A stretch of DNA of 46,189 nucleotides from CAZIRO01 sp964541595 (GTDB taxonomy: Bacteria; Acidobacteriota; HRBIN11), in contig CAZIRO010000001.1 of NCBI GenBank assembly GCA_964541595.1, positions 1 through 46,189 on the forward strand, given 5' to 3'. This document shows, one piece after another, positions 15,783 through 24,870 of this stretch. Position numbers and translations under genes: made by a program. Position 1 is the stretch's first letter; every line of letters starts with the position of its first letter. The notes beneath the pieces were generated by a model. It saw nothing but the letters and a program-made list of their open reading frames with translations, was not told the origin of the DNA and made no database searches.

Positions 15783-16631
15783 CTACCGGGTGCGCTGATA
15801 TATGGCGAGAATTTTCGGAGATACGAGATTGCGCAGCATCGGTTCAGTAAACCAGTCGGGTAACCGGCGGACCTTGCGGAAGTACGCCCGTGCCCGTTGA
15901 ATCAGCGCCGGATCGCGTTCCCTGCCGGCATAAAACTCCGCTGCCAGACTGCATCCCATCAAAAAGTATGCCGTATCATCGAGGCGGTAACGGCCTTCAA
16001 GATCCGCAAGCAGTTGAAACGCTTGACGATACTTCCCGGTGGCATAGTACTGGATCGCCTGAACGAGAAACGCGCGCGGAACGAGTGGTGGGGGCGGTGG
16101 TTCCGGGGCGGGTTTCGGGGGTGCGGATGCCGACGGCGGAGACTCCGGTTGTTCCGGTTGCGCCGGCGGTGGCGGTGCGGTGTGTTCCGGTTCGGCGGGC
16201 GGTTGCGGTTCCGGAGTCTCCCCTTCCGCAGGCGCGGGTTGCGTGGCACACGCCTGCACGATCTCCTGACGTAACTGTTGCCGCTGTTCATACATGCGGT
16301 GCCCGCTCGGGATCCCGTCCTTCTGGTAGGACAGCGTGAGATACCGTCTGGCCTCTTCGCACTGATGCAACATCAAATACGCCCTGGCCAGATAGAAGTA
16401 CGGGAAAAACTCCCGGAAAAACATCCCATACGTCCGCCGTTTGGGACCGGGCGCCGGTCCCTTTTCGATCGCCTGTTGCAGTTGCACAATGGCCTCTTCC
16501 GCATTGCCCTCATTCAGGCGGTCGATCCCCAGTTTATAGTGCTGGTACCACTCCATATCCGCCCATACGGGCAGTGCACTCAGGACAACCATCAGTCCGA
16601 TTCCCAGCACACCGATCGACCATCGGTTCAT
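15783..16631 (-). CDS. Exported TPR protein with proline-rich linker
   Basis: The 282-residue protein has a signal peptide (WSIGVLGIGLMVVLSALPVWA). Next is a TPR-like region (YKLGIDRLNEGNAEEAIVQL and FYLARAYLMLHQCEEARRYL), then a Pro/Glu-rich linker at about 132-183, then a second helical domain (AIQYYATGKYRQAFQLLADL, YFLMGCSLAAEFY). Periplasmic TPR proteins of this type commonly serve as scaffolds. It begins in an ATGA overlap with the kinase gene, so it is made together with the kinase and may be its partner or substrate, which is inference. Confidence 0.8.
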   Translation of the reverse strand: MNRWSIGVLGIGLMVVLSALPVWADMEWYQHYKLGIDRLNEGNAEEAIVQLQQAIEKGPAPGPKRRTYGMFFREFFPYFYLARAYLMLHQCEEARRYLTLSYQKDGIPSGHRMYEQRQQLRQEIVQACATQPAPAEGETPEPQPPAEPEHTAPPPPAQPEQPESPPSASAPPKPAPEPPPPPLVPRAFLVQAIQYYATGKYRQAFQLLADLEGRYRLDDTAYFLMGCSLAAEFYAGRERDPALIQRARAYFRKVRRLPDWFTEPMLRNLVSPKILAIYQRTR

Positions 16632-18496
16632 GGACCCGACTCCGAAAGACGCTGAATGATGCTCTGGAGTTGTTTCTCAACGGTGGCGACACGTCCAGAT
16701 GCAACGGTCACTTCGATCGTCTCGCTGCGTCCGAGTGCCGGATGGGAGTACCGGATCCGATACCGTCCCGGAGGCACTTTCGGAATCCACAACGGCGTAT
16801 ACGGCGGTTGCGGCACATTCACAAGGGTCCCGTCCGACACGCGACGAATCTCCTCAATCCTGGCCCACGGCAGGATATTGATATACATCTGTCCCGGTGG
16901 TAGCGGAGGCGCGACCGGCGGAGAGGTCTCCTGCGGCTCAACAGGCGGTGGCGCAGTCGATGTTTCCGTTTCCTTTGCGGGGGGTTCCGGTTTCGGCGGC
17001 TCGGGAGACCGGGGTTCCGGCGATGGTTCGGCCGTTTCGGATTCGGTACCCGTACCGGGAGACACCGGGGTGGATTCCGGCGCAGATTCGGTGGGACTGG
17101 CGGGTTCAACGTTCACCGGAGCCGATTCCGGGGTCTTCACGGACGGCCGATCCGGTATCTGCGGTTGCTGTTCCGATTTCGGGGAACCCGTGGACGCCGT
17201 CTGCACCGTAGTTTCCTGCGGCCAGTAGCGGTATACGAGTACGGCGGTCACCACGCCGGCAAACAGCAGGGCCAGAAAAATGGCCATTCCCGTCCAGTTG
17301 AACCACACGGCGGACGCACGGGCGGTGGTTGCACGCGGTCGTGCATAGATCTCCGACGGCGTTGGTACGGAACGTGATGGACCCGTCGTCGCGATCCGTG
17401 TGGGTTGCGCGGATACGGACGGCTGCGCACCCTGCGGTCGTTGCGGTGCCGGCGGGGATTCCGGAGCGGCCGGCACGGTCGGAGACGCGGGTGCGGATGG
17501 GGACGCGGCCGTCGGGGGTTCCAACGGAGAGGACGGTTCCGGCGGGTGCTGCGTTTTCGTCGGCGTCACGGACGGTTCCGGCGGGAGGATCACCGTCGGG
17601 GGCAGTTCCGGTTCGGGACGGGTCTCCGTTAAGAGGGTTTCCCGTTCGGAACGCAATACATCCAGGATGTGCTGAATGGCCTGCGCCATCTCCTGAGCGG
17701 ATGCATACCGGTCCTCGATCCGTTTCGCAATGGCTTTCTCAACGATGGCCCGGATTTCGTCCAGATGCGGAATGGCCAGGGACTCGTCCAGCGGTTCCGG
17801 CGGTTCATGGACGATCTTGTAAAACACCGTGGTGTAATGTTCCCCCTGGAAGGGACGTTTATACGCCAGTAACTCGTACAGAACCACACCCAGCGAAAAA
17901 ATGTCCGTATGCGGTCCGATCTTGTCCCGTTCACCCCGGATCTGTTCAGGCGCCATGTAATGCGGCGTGCCCATGATGATTCCGGTCTGCGTGAAATGAG
18001 TCGCCCCCATTTTGGCAATACCGAAATCCATAATCTTGACCACACCGTCGTCCAGCACGCGAATATTCGCCGGTTTGATGTCCCGATGCACGATACCGTG
18101 CGCATGCGCATATGCCAGGGCTTCACACGCCTGCCGAATAATATCCAGTTTCTCTTCCAGACTGATGGGCAACCGTTTCCGAATGATCTCATCCAGATCC
18201 CGGCCCTCGAGATATTCCATAGCAATATACGGCACGCCGTTTTCTTCACCGAGATCGTAGATCGTCACGATATTCGGGTGCCGCAACCGACCGGCGGATT
18301 GCGCCTCGCGAATGAACCGTTCTTTGAGGACCCGGTCTTCAGCAAGATCGGGGAGCATGACTTTCAGGGCAACGTCGCGTCCGATGAACGGATCATACGC
18401 GTGGTAGACGCGTCCCATCCCACCTTTTCCGAGCAGTCGTTTGATGACATATTTTCCGATACGTTCCGGAAGTTTTCCCTGCTGCGCATTGGCCAT
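16628..18496 (-). CDS. Membrane Ser/Thr protein kinase with C-terminal PEGA-like domain
   Basis: A Hanks-type kinase fills residues 15-275: the glycine loop GKGGMG (23-28), Lys45, HRD (137-139), DFG (157-159) and APE (182-184) are all intact, so it should be active. A Pro/Ser-rich juxtamembrane linker leads to one transmembrane helix (about 402-424), a second low-complexity linker, and an extracytoplasmic domain from about 540 (PPGRYRIRYSHPALGRSETI) that looks like PEGA. PEGA domains are thought to bind cell-envelope ligands. It shares an operon with the TPR protein and riboflavin genes. The PP2C gene upstream (18777) is the likely antagonist. A MITE-like element sits just upstream of the start. 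Confidence 0.92.
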   Translation of the reverse strand: MANAQQGKLPERIGKYVIKRLLGKGGMGRVYHAYDPFIGRDVALKVMLPDLAEDRVLKERFIREAQSAGRLRHPNIVTIYDLGEENGVPYIAMEYLEGRDLDEIIRKRLPISLEEKLDIIRQACEALAYAHAHGIVHRDIKPANIRVLDDGVVKIMDFGIAKMGATHFTQTGIIMGTPHYMAPEQIRGERDKIGPHTDIFSLGVVLYELLAYKRPFQGEHYTTVFYKIVHEPPEPLDESLAIPHLDEIRAIVEKAIAKRIEDRYASAQEMAQAIQHILDVLRSERETLLTETRPEPELPPTVILPPEPSVTPTKTQHPPEPSSPLEPPTAASPSAPASPTVPAAPESPPAPQRPQGAQPSVSAQPTRIATTGPSRSVPTPSEIYARPRATTARASAVWFNWTGMAIFLALLFAGVVTAVLVYRYWPQETTVQTASTGSPKSEQQPQIPDRPSVKTPESAPVNVEPASPTESAPESTPVSPGTGTESETAEPSPEPRSPEPPKPEPPAKETETSTAPPPVEPQETSPPVAPPLPPGQMYINILPWARIEEIRRVSDGTLVNVPQPPYTPLWIPKVPPGRYRIRYSHPALGRSETIEVTVASGRVATVEKQLQSIIQRLSESGP

Positions 18497-18535
18497 GATG
18501 CCCTCTTCTATACCGGGTCAATACTTTTCCACCAT

Positions 18536-18706
18536 GAAATCGGGACAGGGAATGGGACATCGTGGGTGCCCATTCGGCCATGCGACGTCCCTATCCCGGA
18601 GATGCCGGTTTTTCTGAGACCTGACAACCGATACCTGAGACCGGTGGCCACCGGCGCACACCTGTGGATCCGGTGGTTCCCCTGTCCCATTGCCTGTCCC
18701 GATCTC
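18536..18706. mobile_element. MITE-like element with 23-bp terminal inverted repeats
   Basis: The 23 bp at 18536-18558 (core ATCGGGACAGG) recur inverted at 18684-18706 with 2 mismatches, bounding 171 bp without a gene. Inside are CCTGAGACC-type short repeats. Related sequence is found at 20711, 28267 and 41905. No transposase is present, so the element would be non-autonomous. A structured RNA or regulatory repeat is the alternative. It occupies most of the gap between the PP2C and kinase genes. Confidence 0.55.
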
Positions 18707-18776
18707 AGTTTTCCACACCCATCCGGCAGAACCGGATACGTTCCGCTCCGATCCGGACGCCGTGCATCCCCCCGGA

Positions 18777-19565
18777 TCACCCGGTATCCGCGTTCCGTTC
18801 GATCTGGATCAGGACCACGGTAATATTGTCCGGTCCCCCGCGATCGTTCGCCGTCTGGATCAGATTGGCCACGGCTGCCTGAAGATCCGGCATATGCCGA
18901 TGGATCACATCGGCGATCTCCACATCGTCCAGTACCCCACTGAGGCCGTCCGTACAGAGCAACAGCAGATCTCCGGGTTCGAGGGGCTCCTCACCGATAT
19001 CCACCACGGGTTCCTGCGGTCCACCCAGGGCACGGGTCACGACATTGCGGAACGGATGGCTGCGGGCTTCTTCGGCGGAAATCAATCCCACCCGAATCTG
19101 TTCATTGACCCAGGAATGGTCCTGTGTCAACTGGATGATCCGTCCGCGCCGGATCAGATACCCGCGACTGTCGCCCACGTGTGCGATGATCGCCGATTCC
19201 ATTTCCGGATCGATCTTGGCCACCACGGCTGTCGTGGCCATTCCCTGCCATTCCGGATTTTCCCGGGTGGCTTCCAGGATCCTCTGATGCGCCATCAGCA
19301 TCGCGGCACGCAACATGTCTTCCGTACGTGCGGACGGATCCGTGATCCCTCCCGGCCAGGTGATGTCCAGATCTTCGTCAGCAGACCGCATGAACGCCAG
19401 GATCGTATCGACGGCAATCCGGGAAGCCTGTTCACCGGCAGCATGTCCCCCCATCCCATCCGCCACAATAAAAATCCCGCGTTTATCGTCAAAACCCCAG
19501 TAGTCCTCATTCTTGGAACGACGCCGACCGACGTCCGTCGCTCCACAAAACCGCCAGCGAATCAT
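18777..19565 (-). CDS. PP2C-family Ser/Thr protein phosphatase
   Basis: The 262-residue protein matches the Stp/PrpC group that removes phosphate from Ser/Thr kinase targets with two or more Mg/Mn ions. Metal-ligand motifs are present: RSKNEDYWG (residue about 16-24), VADGMGGHAAGE (34-46), GDSRGYLIR, CTDGLSGVLDD and RGGPDNITVV. There is no membrane segment, so it is cytoplasmic. It follows the helical-repeat gene by 6 bp and precedes the PEGA-type kinase, an arrangement typical of kinase-phosphatase pairs. Confidence 0.93.
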   Translation of the reverse strand: MIRWRFCGATDVGRRRSKNEDYWGFDDKRGIFIVADGMGGHAAGEQASRIAVDTILAFMRSADEDLDITWPGGITDPSARTEDMLRAAMLMAHQRILEATRENPEWQGMATTAVVAKIDPEMESAIIAHVGDSRGYLIRRGRIIQLTQDHSWVNEQIRVGLISAEEARSHPFRNVVTRALGGPQEPVVDIGEEPLEPGDLLLLCTDGLSGVLDDVEIADVIHRHMPDLQAAVANLIQTANDRGGPDNITVVLIQIERNADTG

Positions 19566-19571
19566 CCGTCT

Positions 19572-20639
19572 CTAACCTCGAATACCCATAATGCTCTTTA
19601 ACCGTTGCCGCGCCATTTGCCGGATCGGTGCTGCCACATCCCGGCTGCGCGCCACGTCCCGCAGTTGCAACGTCGTTAAACTGCTCAACAACCGCGACGC
19701 GACCGGGATCGGCGTTTTCGGATTTGTCACAATACGATATAAAAAATTACGATTCCTGTGAAACTCCCTGCGCTCGGCGAGGATACGCAGAATCTCCGAC
19801 GGCAAATGGCGCATGGAGGCGATGGCTTCGGCTTCGGCTTCCGTCAACTTTGGGCTTTTGACCACCGCTTCCAGAACGACGCGGTTCGTGTCTCGCACGA
19901 GATTCATCCGCATCTCCCGATTGCCCAACAGCGCGGCCATAATCTTCTCGGCGACACTCATACGCGTCAGGCGGCGGATTCCGCTGTCCCGATCTCGCAC
20001 GATCTCCTGTGCGATTTCTTCCACTTCCGGTGGGACCTCTGGAACCGTTTCTGCGGGTGGCACCGGTGGTGGCGCTTCCCGGGGTGCAATGACCGGTTCC
20101 GGAACGGGTTCCGGGACCTTCTTTAACTCGTACTTTACACCTTTGCGCAGGAACTCCTCTTCAAACTCCATCAACCGCCGGCGCTGGTTTGCGGACAGAT
20201 GTGGGTTCTCCTGCAATACCCGTACCAGGTGCGGAGACTGTAACAGGCGGTTTTGATTGGTAACGATGATCTCCAGCACCTGCGCATCGCTATGGCGTGC
20301 AAGGATCTCCAGAGCGTCGTCTGGAATCGCACGGTTGCGTACCAGTTGCAATGCGATGTCCGGGTTCGTGGCGAAACGTTCGGCCAGATACACAAACGTC
20401 TCCGGCGCGAACTCCGCCTGGTCCAGCATCGCACGCAGTTCATCCACCGAAAGCGCTTCCAGTGCCTGGGCCGCCTGTTCCCGGATCTCTGCGGAACTGC
20501 CATGGGTCCGAAGATAGACCCAGACGTCCAGAAACTCACGACGTGGAATGGGTAACAGCCCGCGTGCTGCAAATTCCTGAACCGCCGGCGGTGCCTGACC
20601 CTGCAGGATCTGTTGGGTCACCACATGACGAGATCCCAT
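19572..20639 (-). CDS. Hypothetical helical-repeat protein
   Basis: The 355-residue protein starts at ATG 20639 with GGAG 7 bp upstream. Residues 1-165 and 225-355 are arrays of short helical pairs reminiscent of HEAT or leucine-rich-variant repeats (ATNPDIALQLVRNRAIPDDA, VTNPKTPIPVASRLLSSLTT). They are separated by a Pro/Glu-rich linker (VPEPVPEPVIAPREAPPPVP). I recall similar proteins as uncharacterised in Acidobacteriota and some myxobacteria. It shares an operon with the PP2C phosphatase (6-bp gap), so a role as a phosphorylation target or scaffold is possible but unproven. Confidence 0.75.
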   Translation of the reverse strand: MGSRHVVTQQILQGQAPPAVQEFAARGLLPIPRREFLDVWVYLRTHGSSAEIREQAAQALEALSVDELRAMLDQAEFAPETFVYLAERFATNPDIALQLVRNRAIPDDALEILARHSDAQVLEIIVTNQNRLLQSPHLVRVLQENPHLSANQRRRLMEFEEEFLRKGVKYELKKVPEPVPEPVIAPREAPPPVPPAETVPEVPPEVEEIAQEIVRDRDSGIRRLTRMSVAEKIMAALLGNREMRMNLVRDTNRVVLEAVVKSPKLTEAEAEAIASMRHLPSEILRILAERREFHRNRNFLYRIVTNPKTPIPVASRLLSSLTTLQLRDVARSRDVAAPIRQMARQRLKSIMGIRG

Positions 20640-20710
20640 CTATCGTCTCCTGCATCCCCCCATACCGATTATAAATCGGTTGCAAAACCGATTCAATACC
20701 CCCTATTTTC

Positions 20711-20893
20711 TGAAATCAGGACGGGAAATGGGACACCGTGGGTCCCCATGCGGTCATGCGCTATCCCCAGCCCATGCGATGCCCCGTCTCCTGTCTTCCG
20801 TCTCCCGTCCCGGACACCCGGGACCTGACACCTGGGACCCGACACCCGATGTCGACCGGTCCATTCGATATCCCACTTCATGTCCCCGATCTC
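20711..20893. mobile_element. Second copy of the MITE-like element
   Basis: The left part (20711-20790) is almost identical to the copy at 28267 (ATGGGACACCGTGGG, then GGTCATGCGCTATCC, with one difference over about 58 bp). A degenerate inverted end (CCCACTTCATGTCCCCGATC, reaching 20893) mirrors the left end. The interior contains GGGACCTGACACCTGGGACC-type repeats. It fills the gap between rodZ and the helical-repeat gene. Confidence 0.5.
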
Positions 20894-20903
20894 CCAGCCC
20901 CGA

Positions 20904-21617
20904 TCATTCGTTCTTCTGTGCCCGGAAGACCACGTCCCTGCGGACTTCCCCCGGCGCACCCAGACGGTGCAATTTTCCGTTCACATACACGTCGATCCCC
21001 CCGGCATTGCCGACCGTCGCCAGCCGCACCACACGCGTGGCTTCCACCGTATAGACATCCCCGGCGCGCAGCGTACCCAGAAAGATACGCACATCATCCG
21101 CATAGATGTCCAGCCAGCAATTCTCCCGCGCGACGATCCGCACCCGTAACGGTGCGGCCGGCTCCGTTGCGGGGGCACGCGCAGCCGCATCCGTTTCACC
21201 GGATCGGACGGCAGGGGCTACCGGGGATTCTTCCCGTACAGTGGAGACAGAACCCGACTGCGGCGCACGGAACCATACGAATAATGCCCAGATGATGAAC
21301 AACCCCAATATGATGCCACCGGCGTATATCCACCGGTGGGCAAACGTCCGCGGAGGACGGGAAGGCGCCGGAATGGCGTCCAGCGCAGCCCATTTGTGTT
21401 CCAGATCGCGCCAGTCTTCTTCCGACAGTTCCAGACCGAGTAACTGCGCATACTGTCGGACAAACCCGCGCCGGTAAAACCCGCCCGGAAGACGGTGCCA
21501 CGCCTCTTCTTCCATCGCCCGGATGGTATACTCGGACAGTTTGAGCATCCCGGCAACCTGTCGCCGCGTCCAGCCGCGGGCTTCCCGTTGCTGTCGTAAC
21601 CGGGCACCGATACGCAT
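20904..21617 (-). CDS. rodZ: RodZ-like membrane protein with HTH domain
   Basis: The 237-residue protein has a cytoplasmic XRE/HTH_25 domain (residues 1-70: GARLRQQREARGWTRRQVAG, EYTIRAMEEEAWHRLPGGFY, RRGFVRQYAQLLGL) as in RodZ. A single transmembrane helix (about 95-115) follows, then a Ser/Ala-rich linker and a C-terminal beta domain of DUF4115 type (LRVRIVARENCWLDIYAD, RAGDVYTVEATRVVRLATVG). RodZ links MreB to the cell-wall elongation machine. No mre genes are in the window, so identification rests on domain order. It lies 10 bp after the membrane zinc-ribbon gene. Confidence 0.8.
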   Translation of the reverse strand: MRIGARLRQQREARGWTRRQVAGMLKLSEYTIRAMEEEAWHRLPGGFYRRGFVRQYAQLLGLELSEEDWRDLEHKWAALDAIPAPSRPPRTFAHRWIYAGGIILGLFIIWALFVWFRAPQSGSVSTVREESPVAPAVRSGETDAAARAPATEPAAPLRVRIVARENCWLDIYADDVRIFLGTLRAGDVYTVEATRVVRLATVGNAGGIDVYVNGKLHRLGAPGEVRRDVVFRAQKNE

Positions 21618-21627
21618 ACGGATACCC

Positions 21628-22221
21628 CTATCCGGGTCGATCTACCGATGGCGGGTTTTCTTGCACGGACGGTGCAACGATATCGACCCACTGGGGTTTT
21701 GCACATCGCGGGCAGTTAACGTGTTTCCGCGTTCCCATATTCATGGACAGCATCCACGTCATCTGGCTTCCCTGAAATACGAGTCCACATTCCGGACATC
21801 GAAACGCCAGATGTTTCGCCATCCAGTGAAGATAAAGGTACGTACCGTACAATATAACCCCCACATACAGTACCAGCCAGAGACCCACCAGAGAAGGCCA
21901 TACGTGCAAACTCAGCATCAGGATACCCGTGATCAGACCGGTTCCTCCCAGGAGCACGATGGTGGGTTTCCACACCGGACTGGGCATGTTCAGGTACCCG
22001 CGCCTTCGCAACATCCGCATCAGTCCGAAAAGCGCGAGGAAAACGGTACCCACATACAGTGCCGTCACCCAGCCGATATACTGCGGAAACTGCCCCTTTA
22101 CCACGATGAAGAGACCCGGACCCAGACTACCGAGCACGATCACGGCTGCGACCGTGATGCACACCGGATACAGGTCCTGATCGAGATTCCGCGCGTGTTT
22201 CATCCGTTCGACGTTTCGCAC
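21628..22221 (-). CDS. Membrane protein with C-terminal zinc ribbon
   Basis: The start is taken as GTG 22221 with GGGAG 10 bp upstream; ATG 22203 is an alternative. The protein of about 197 residues has four hydrophobic helices (near residues 20-42, 50-68, 83-103, 107-130). After these comes a soluble tail with two CxxC knuckles (CPEC near 143, CPRC near 172), a zinc ribbon. I do not recognise a family. It sits between the ABC permease and rodZ and may share their transcript. Confidence 0.7.
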   Translation of the reverse strand: MRNVERMKHARNLDQDLYPVCITVAAVIVLGSLGPGLFIVVKGQFPQYIGWVTALYVGTVFLALFGLMRMLRRRGYLNMPSPVWKPTIVLLGGTGLITGILMLSLHVWPSLVGLWLVLYVGVILYGTYLYLHWMAKHLAFRCPECGLVFQGSQMTWMLSMNMGTRKHVNCPRCAKPQWVDIVAPSVQENPPSVDRPG

Positions 22222-22262
22222 AACGGTTTATCTCCCTTTTCAATATACCCGCCGGGCACGGT

Positions 22263-23024
22263 TCATGCAAAATCCCGCCGATTGAAAATGATACTCGCCA
22301 GAATGAGCATCACGATCGTGTACAACACCGCGCTGAGCGTCACTGCCACGAGGTATCCCTGCGGTAGCGGTGTGCCGTGGACCGCATACGTCTGCAGGTT
22401 CAATCGCCCGAGATCCGGAAGCAGGTAATACAACCACTCAAACACGTGCGCGAGGGCAGCACTCTTTTTCCGTACGATCTCCGCCAGTGCCAGTAAACTG
22501 CGGGCTCCCCGGCCGATCACCCAGACACTCAGCGTGAACAGCCCGCTGATGATCGGGGTGGTCCAGGTGGAAAACATGGTCGCAATCCCGGTAACGACCA
22601 GCACTTCCAGCATGACCGTATACAGTGCAACGAACAATCGCGGGTTCCAGTGCCCCAGCGCGGCGATATATGCGACCATAATGCCGGACATCAGCACGTG
22701 GACGACCAGAATCGTGCCGTACAGGCCAATAAACTTTCCGAAGAGAAACTGGTTCCGGGTGATGGGTTTCGTCAGGATCAGAAACAGTGTCCGCCGTTCA
22801 ATTTCTTTATACACGAGTTCGATCCCCACGAACACCGCCAGCAGGATATCGATCATGGTTACCACAGTCAGACTCAGATCCTGAATGACCTTCATCGGAT
22901 CACCCACGGTCAACAAACCGGCAATCCGGGACAGCAACACGATCACCACTCCGAAGAACAGCAACAGATACAGGACCCGATTGCGAATCGCCTCGCGAAA
23001 CGTCGTCAGAACAACGGGGATCAT
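22263..23024 (-). CDS. ABC-2 type transporter permease
   Basis: The 253-residue protein has six hydrophobic helices and the N-terminal MIPVVLTTFREAIRNRVLYL typical of ABC-2 permeases (NosY/CcmB-like group), with a conserved IERRTLFLILTKPITRNQFL coupling segment after helix 2. It forms the membrane part of an exporter or envelope-associated transporter with the ATPase encoded immediately upstream in an ATGA overlap. The substrate cannot be told from the sequence. Confidence 0.9.
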   Translation of the reverse strand: MIPVVLTTFREAIRNRVLYLLLFFGVVIVLLSRIAGLLTVGDPMKVIQDLSLTVVTMIDILLAVFVGIELVYKEIERRTLFLILTKPITRNQFLFGKFIGLYGTILVVHVLMSGIMVAYIAALGHWNPRLFVALYTVMLEVLVVTGIATMFSTWTTPIISGLFTLSVWVIGRGARSLLALAEIVRKKSAALAHVFEWLYYLLPDLGRLNLQTYAVHGTPLPQGYLVAVTLSAVLYTIVMLILASIIFNRRDFA

Positions 23025-23962
23025 GACGATTCCTCACGCACAAGGGTGACGAACAGGTCTTCCAGGGTACGTTTTTGCGGTACAACCGCCAGGAGCTTCC
23101 AGTGGTGCGTACGTGCCTGATCGATCACGGTTTCCAGGTATTCCGGCATGACCCACAGATGCACCTGCGCATCCTGACGCGACAACACCTGCGCCTGTTC
23201 CGGCTGGAATCCATCCGGAACGCCCTCCAGGGTGACCTCATACCCCTCGATACTGGCGCCCACGAGTTCGGCGACCGTACCCTCGCGAATGATCCGGCCG
23301 TTGAATATGATGATCACACGGTCGCAGAGGATCTCCGCATCGTGCAGAATATGGGAACTGAAGAAGATCGTCTTCTTGCGCCGCAGACTCAACAGCAACT
23401 CGCGCATTTCCCACCGTCCCACGGGATCCAGGCCGACCATCGGTTCGTCCAGAATGAGCAGATCGGGATCGGCGATCAGCGCCTGCGCGAGACCGATACG
23501 TTGCAACATCCCGCGCGAGAGTTGCCGTACACGTTTGTCCGCGTGCTCCCGCATATGTGTGAGTTCCAGGTAATGGTCAATCCGCTGACGTCGCTCGGCG
23601 CGGGCGATACCGTACAACCACGCATGAAAGTCCAGAAACTCCCGGACCGTTAAATAGTCATAAAAATATGGGTTCTCCGGCATGAACCCGATCCGCCGGC
23701 GCACTGCGGGATCCATCGGAGGACGACCGAATACGGTGACACGTCCCCGATCTGGACGGATCAGGCCCACCATCGCTTTGATCGTCGTTGTCTTGCCCGC
23801 ACCGTTTGGACCGATGAAACCGACGATTTCACCGGGATTCACGCGCAGGGCAACGTCCTGGACGACGGTGACCTTCCTGCGGAAAAACCCCTTGCGGTAA
23901 CTCTTGACAAGACCCTCGATTTCGACCACGGGTAGCACATTCCCCCCGGACTGCACAGGCAT
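23021..23962 (-). CDS. ABC transporter ATP-binding protein
   Basis: The 313-residue protein has Walker A GPNGAGKTTT (near residue 51), signature LSRGMLQRIGLAQAL, Walker B LLILDEP, D-loop and switch His (SSHILHDAE). All are intact, so it should be an active ATPase of the CcmA/NatA group. A C-terminal domain of about 90 residues (EGYEVTLEGV to the end) is of the kind found in such exporters. Its start overlaps the stop of the upstream PfkB gene as TAATG, and its stop overlaps the permease start. Confidence 0.93.
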   Translation of the reverse strand: MPVQSGGNVLPVVEIEGLVKSYRKGFFRRKVTVVQDVALRVNPGEIVGFIGPNGAGKTTTIKAMVGLIRPDRGRVTVFGRPPMDPAVRRRIGFMPENPYFYDYLTVREFLDFHAWLYGIARAERRQRIDHYLELTHMREHADKRVRQLSRGMLQRIGLAQALIADPDLLILDEPMVGLDPVGRWEMRELLLSLRRKKTIFFSSHILHDAEILCDRVIIIFNGRIIREGTVAELVGASIEGYEVTLEGVPDGFQPEQAQVLSRQDAQVHLWVMPEYLETVIDQARTHHWKLLAVVPQKRTLEDLFVTLVREESS

Positions 23963-24867
23963 TACAGGTCCTCCAGCCGAACGATATCCCGAAAGGTGAG
24001 ATACCGTTTCCAGACCTCTTCAGCAGAAAGACGAATCAATCGACGAACGGAAAAGTCCTCCACGGTAAACGACGCCACGATATTTCCCATAATGAGGGCT
24101 TTCCGCATCCGGGTGGGTTCCCGCACGAGAGAACCGAGCAGACCGCCGGCGAACGAGTCCCCGGCGCCGGTTGTATCCACAACGTCTTCCAGGGGATACG
24201 CCGGAATGGCAAAAACCTCTTCATTCCGGAACAGCAGTGCCCCATACCCACCGCGTTTGATCACGAGATCGAACGTTCCCCACCGCCGTATCGTCTGTGC
24301 CGCACGCACGATGTTGTGGTCTTCGGCCAGTAAATAGGCCTCGCCCTCGTTCATGAGCACGAGATCGACACGTTCAAACACCTTCAGGAGATCGGAACGC
24401 GCATGTTCGATCCAGTAATTCATCGTATCACACGTGATCCATTTCGGTCGGCGCCGTATCTGGTCCAGCGTGATGCGTTGCAGCCGGGGGTCCAGATTGG
24501 CCAGGAACAGGATTTCCGGCGTTCGATACGATTCCGGCAGTTCCGGACGGAACTGTTCCAGGACGTTCAACTGTGTCTCGATGGTACGCGCTTCGTCCAG
24601 AGTGCCGTGGTATTCTCCCACCCAGCGGAAACACCGTCCCGGATAGCGGTGCAACCCTGTCAGGTCGACACCGTGCGACCGAAGCATGGTCTCATCTTCG
24701 GGTCGAAAATCCTCGCCAACGGCTGCCACGAGTCCCACACGGGCGAACAACCGCGCCGCCAGTGCGAAGTATGTGGCCGAACCGCCCAGGACGTTTTCCG
24801 CATGTCCGCGCGGTGTGCGGATGGTATCGTACGCCACCGTGCCAACGACCACAACATCGACGGCCAT
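23962..24867 (-). CDS. PfkB-family carbohydrate kinase
   Basis: The 301-residue ribokinase-like protein has the N-terminal GGSATYFALAARLFARVGLV substrate segment and the C-terminal PfkB signature DTTGAGDSFAGGLLGSL, including the catalytic Asp. A sugar, nucleoside or similar hydroxyl would be phosphorylated with ATP. The insert EYHGTLDEARTIETQLNVL resembles sugar or nucleoside kinase subgroups, but the substrate cannot be assigned. It starts 3 bp after ftsY and is coupled by TAATG to the ABC ATPase. Confidence 0.9.
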   Translation of the reverse strand: MAVDVVVVGTVAYDTIRTPRGHAENVLGGSATYFALAARLFARVGLVAAVGEDFRPEDETMLRSHGVDLTGLHRYPGRCFRWVGEYHGTLDEARTIETQLNVLEQFRPELPESYRTPEILFLANLDPRLQRITLDQIRRRPKWITCDTMNYWIEHARSDLLKVFERVDLVLMNEGEAYLLAEDHNIVRAAQTIRRWGTFDLVIKRGGYGALLFRNEEVFAIPAYPLEDVVDTTGAGDSFAGGLLGSLVREPTRMRKALIMGNIVASFTVEDFSVRRLIRLSAEEVWKRYLTFRDIVRLEDL

Positions 24868-24870
24868 GGT

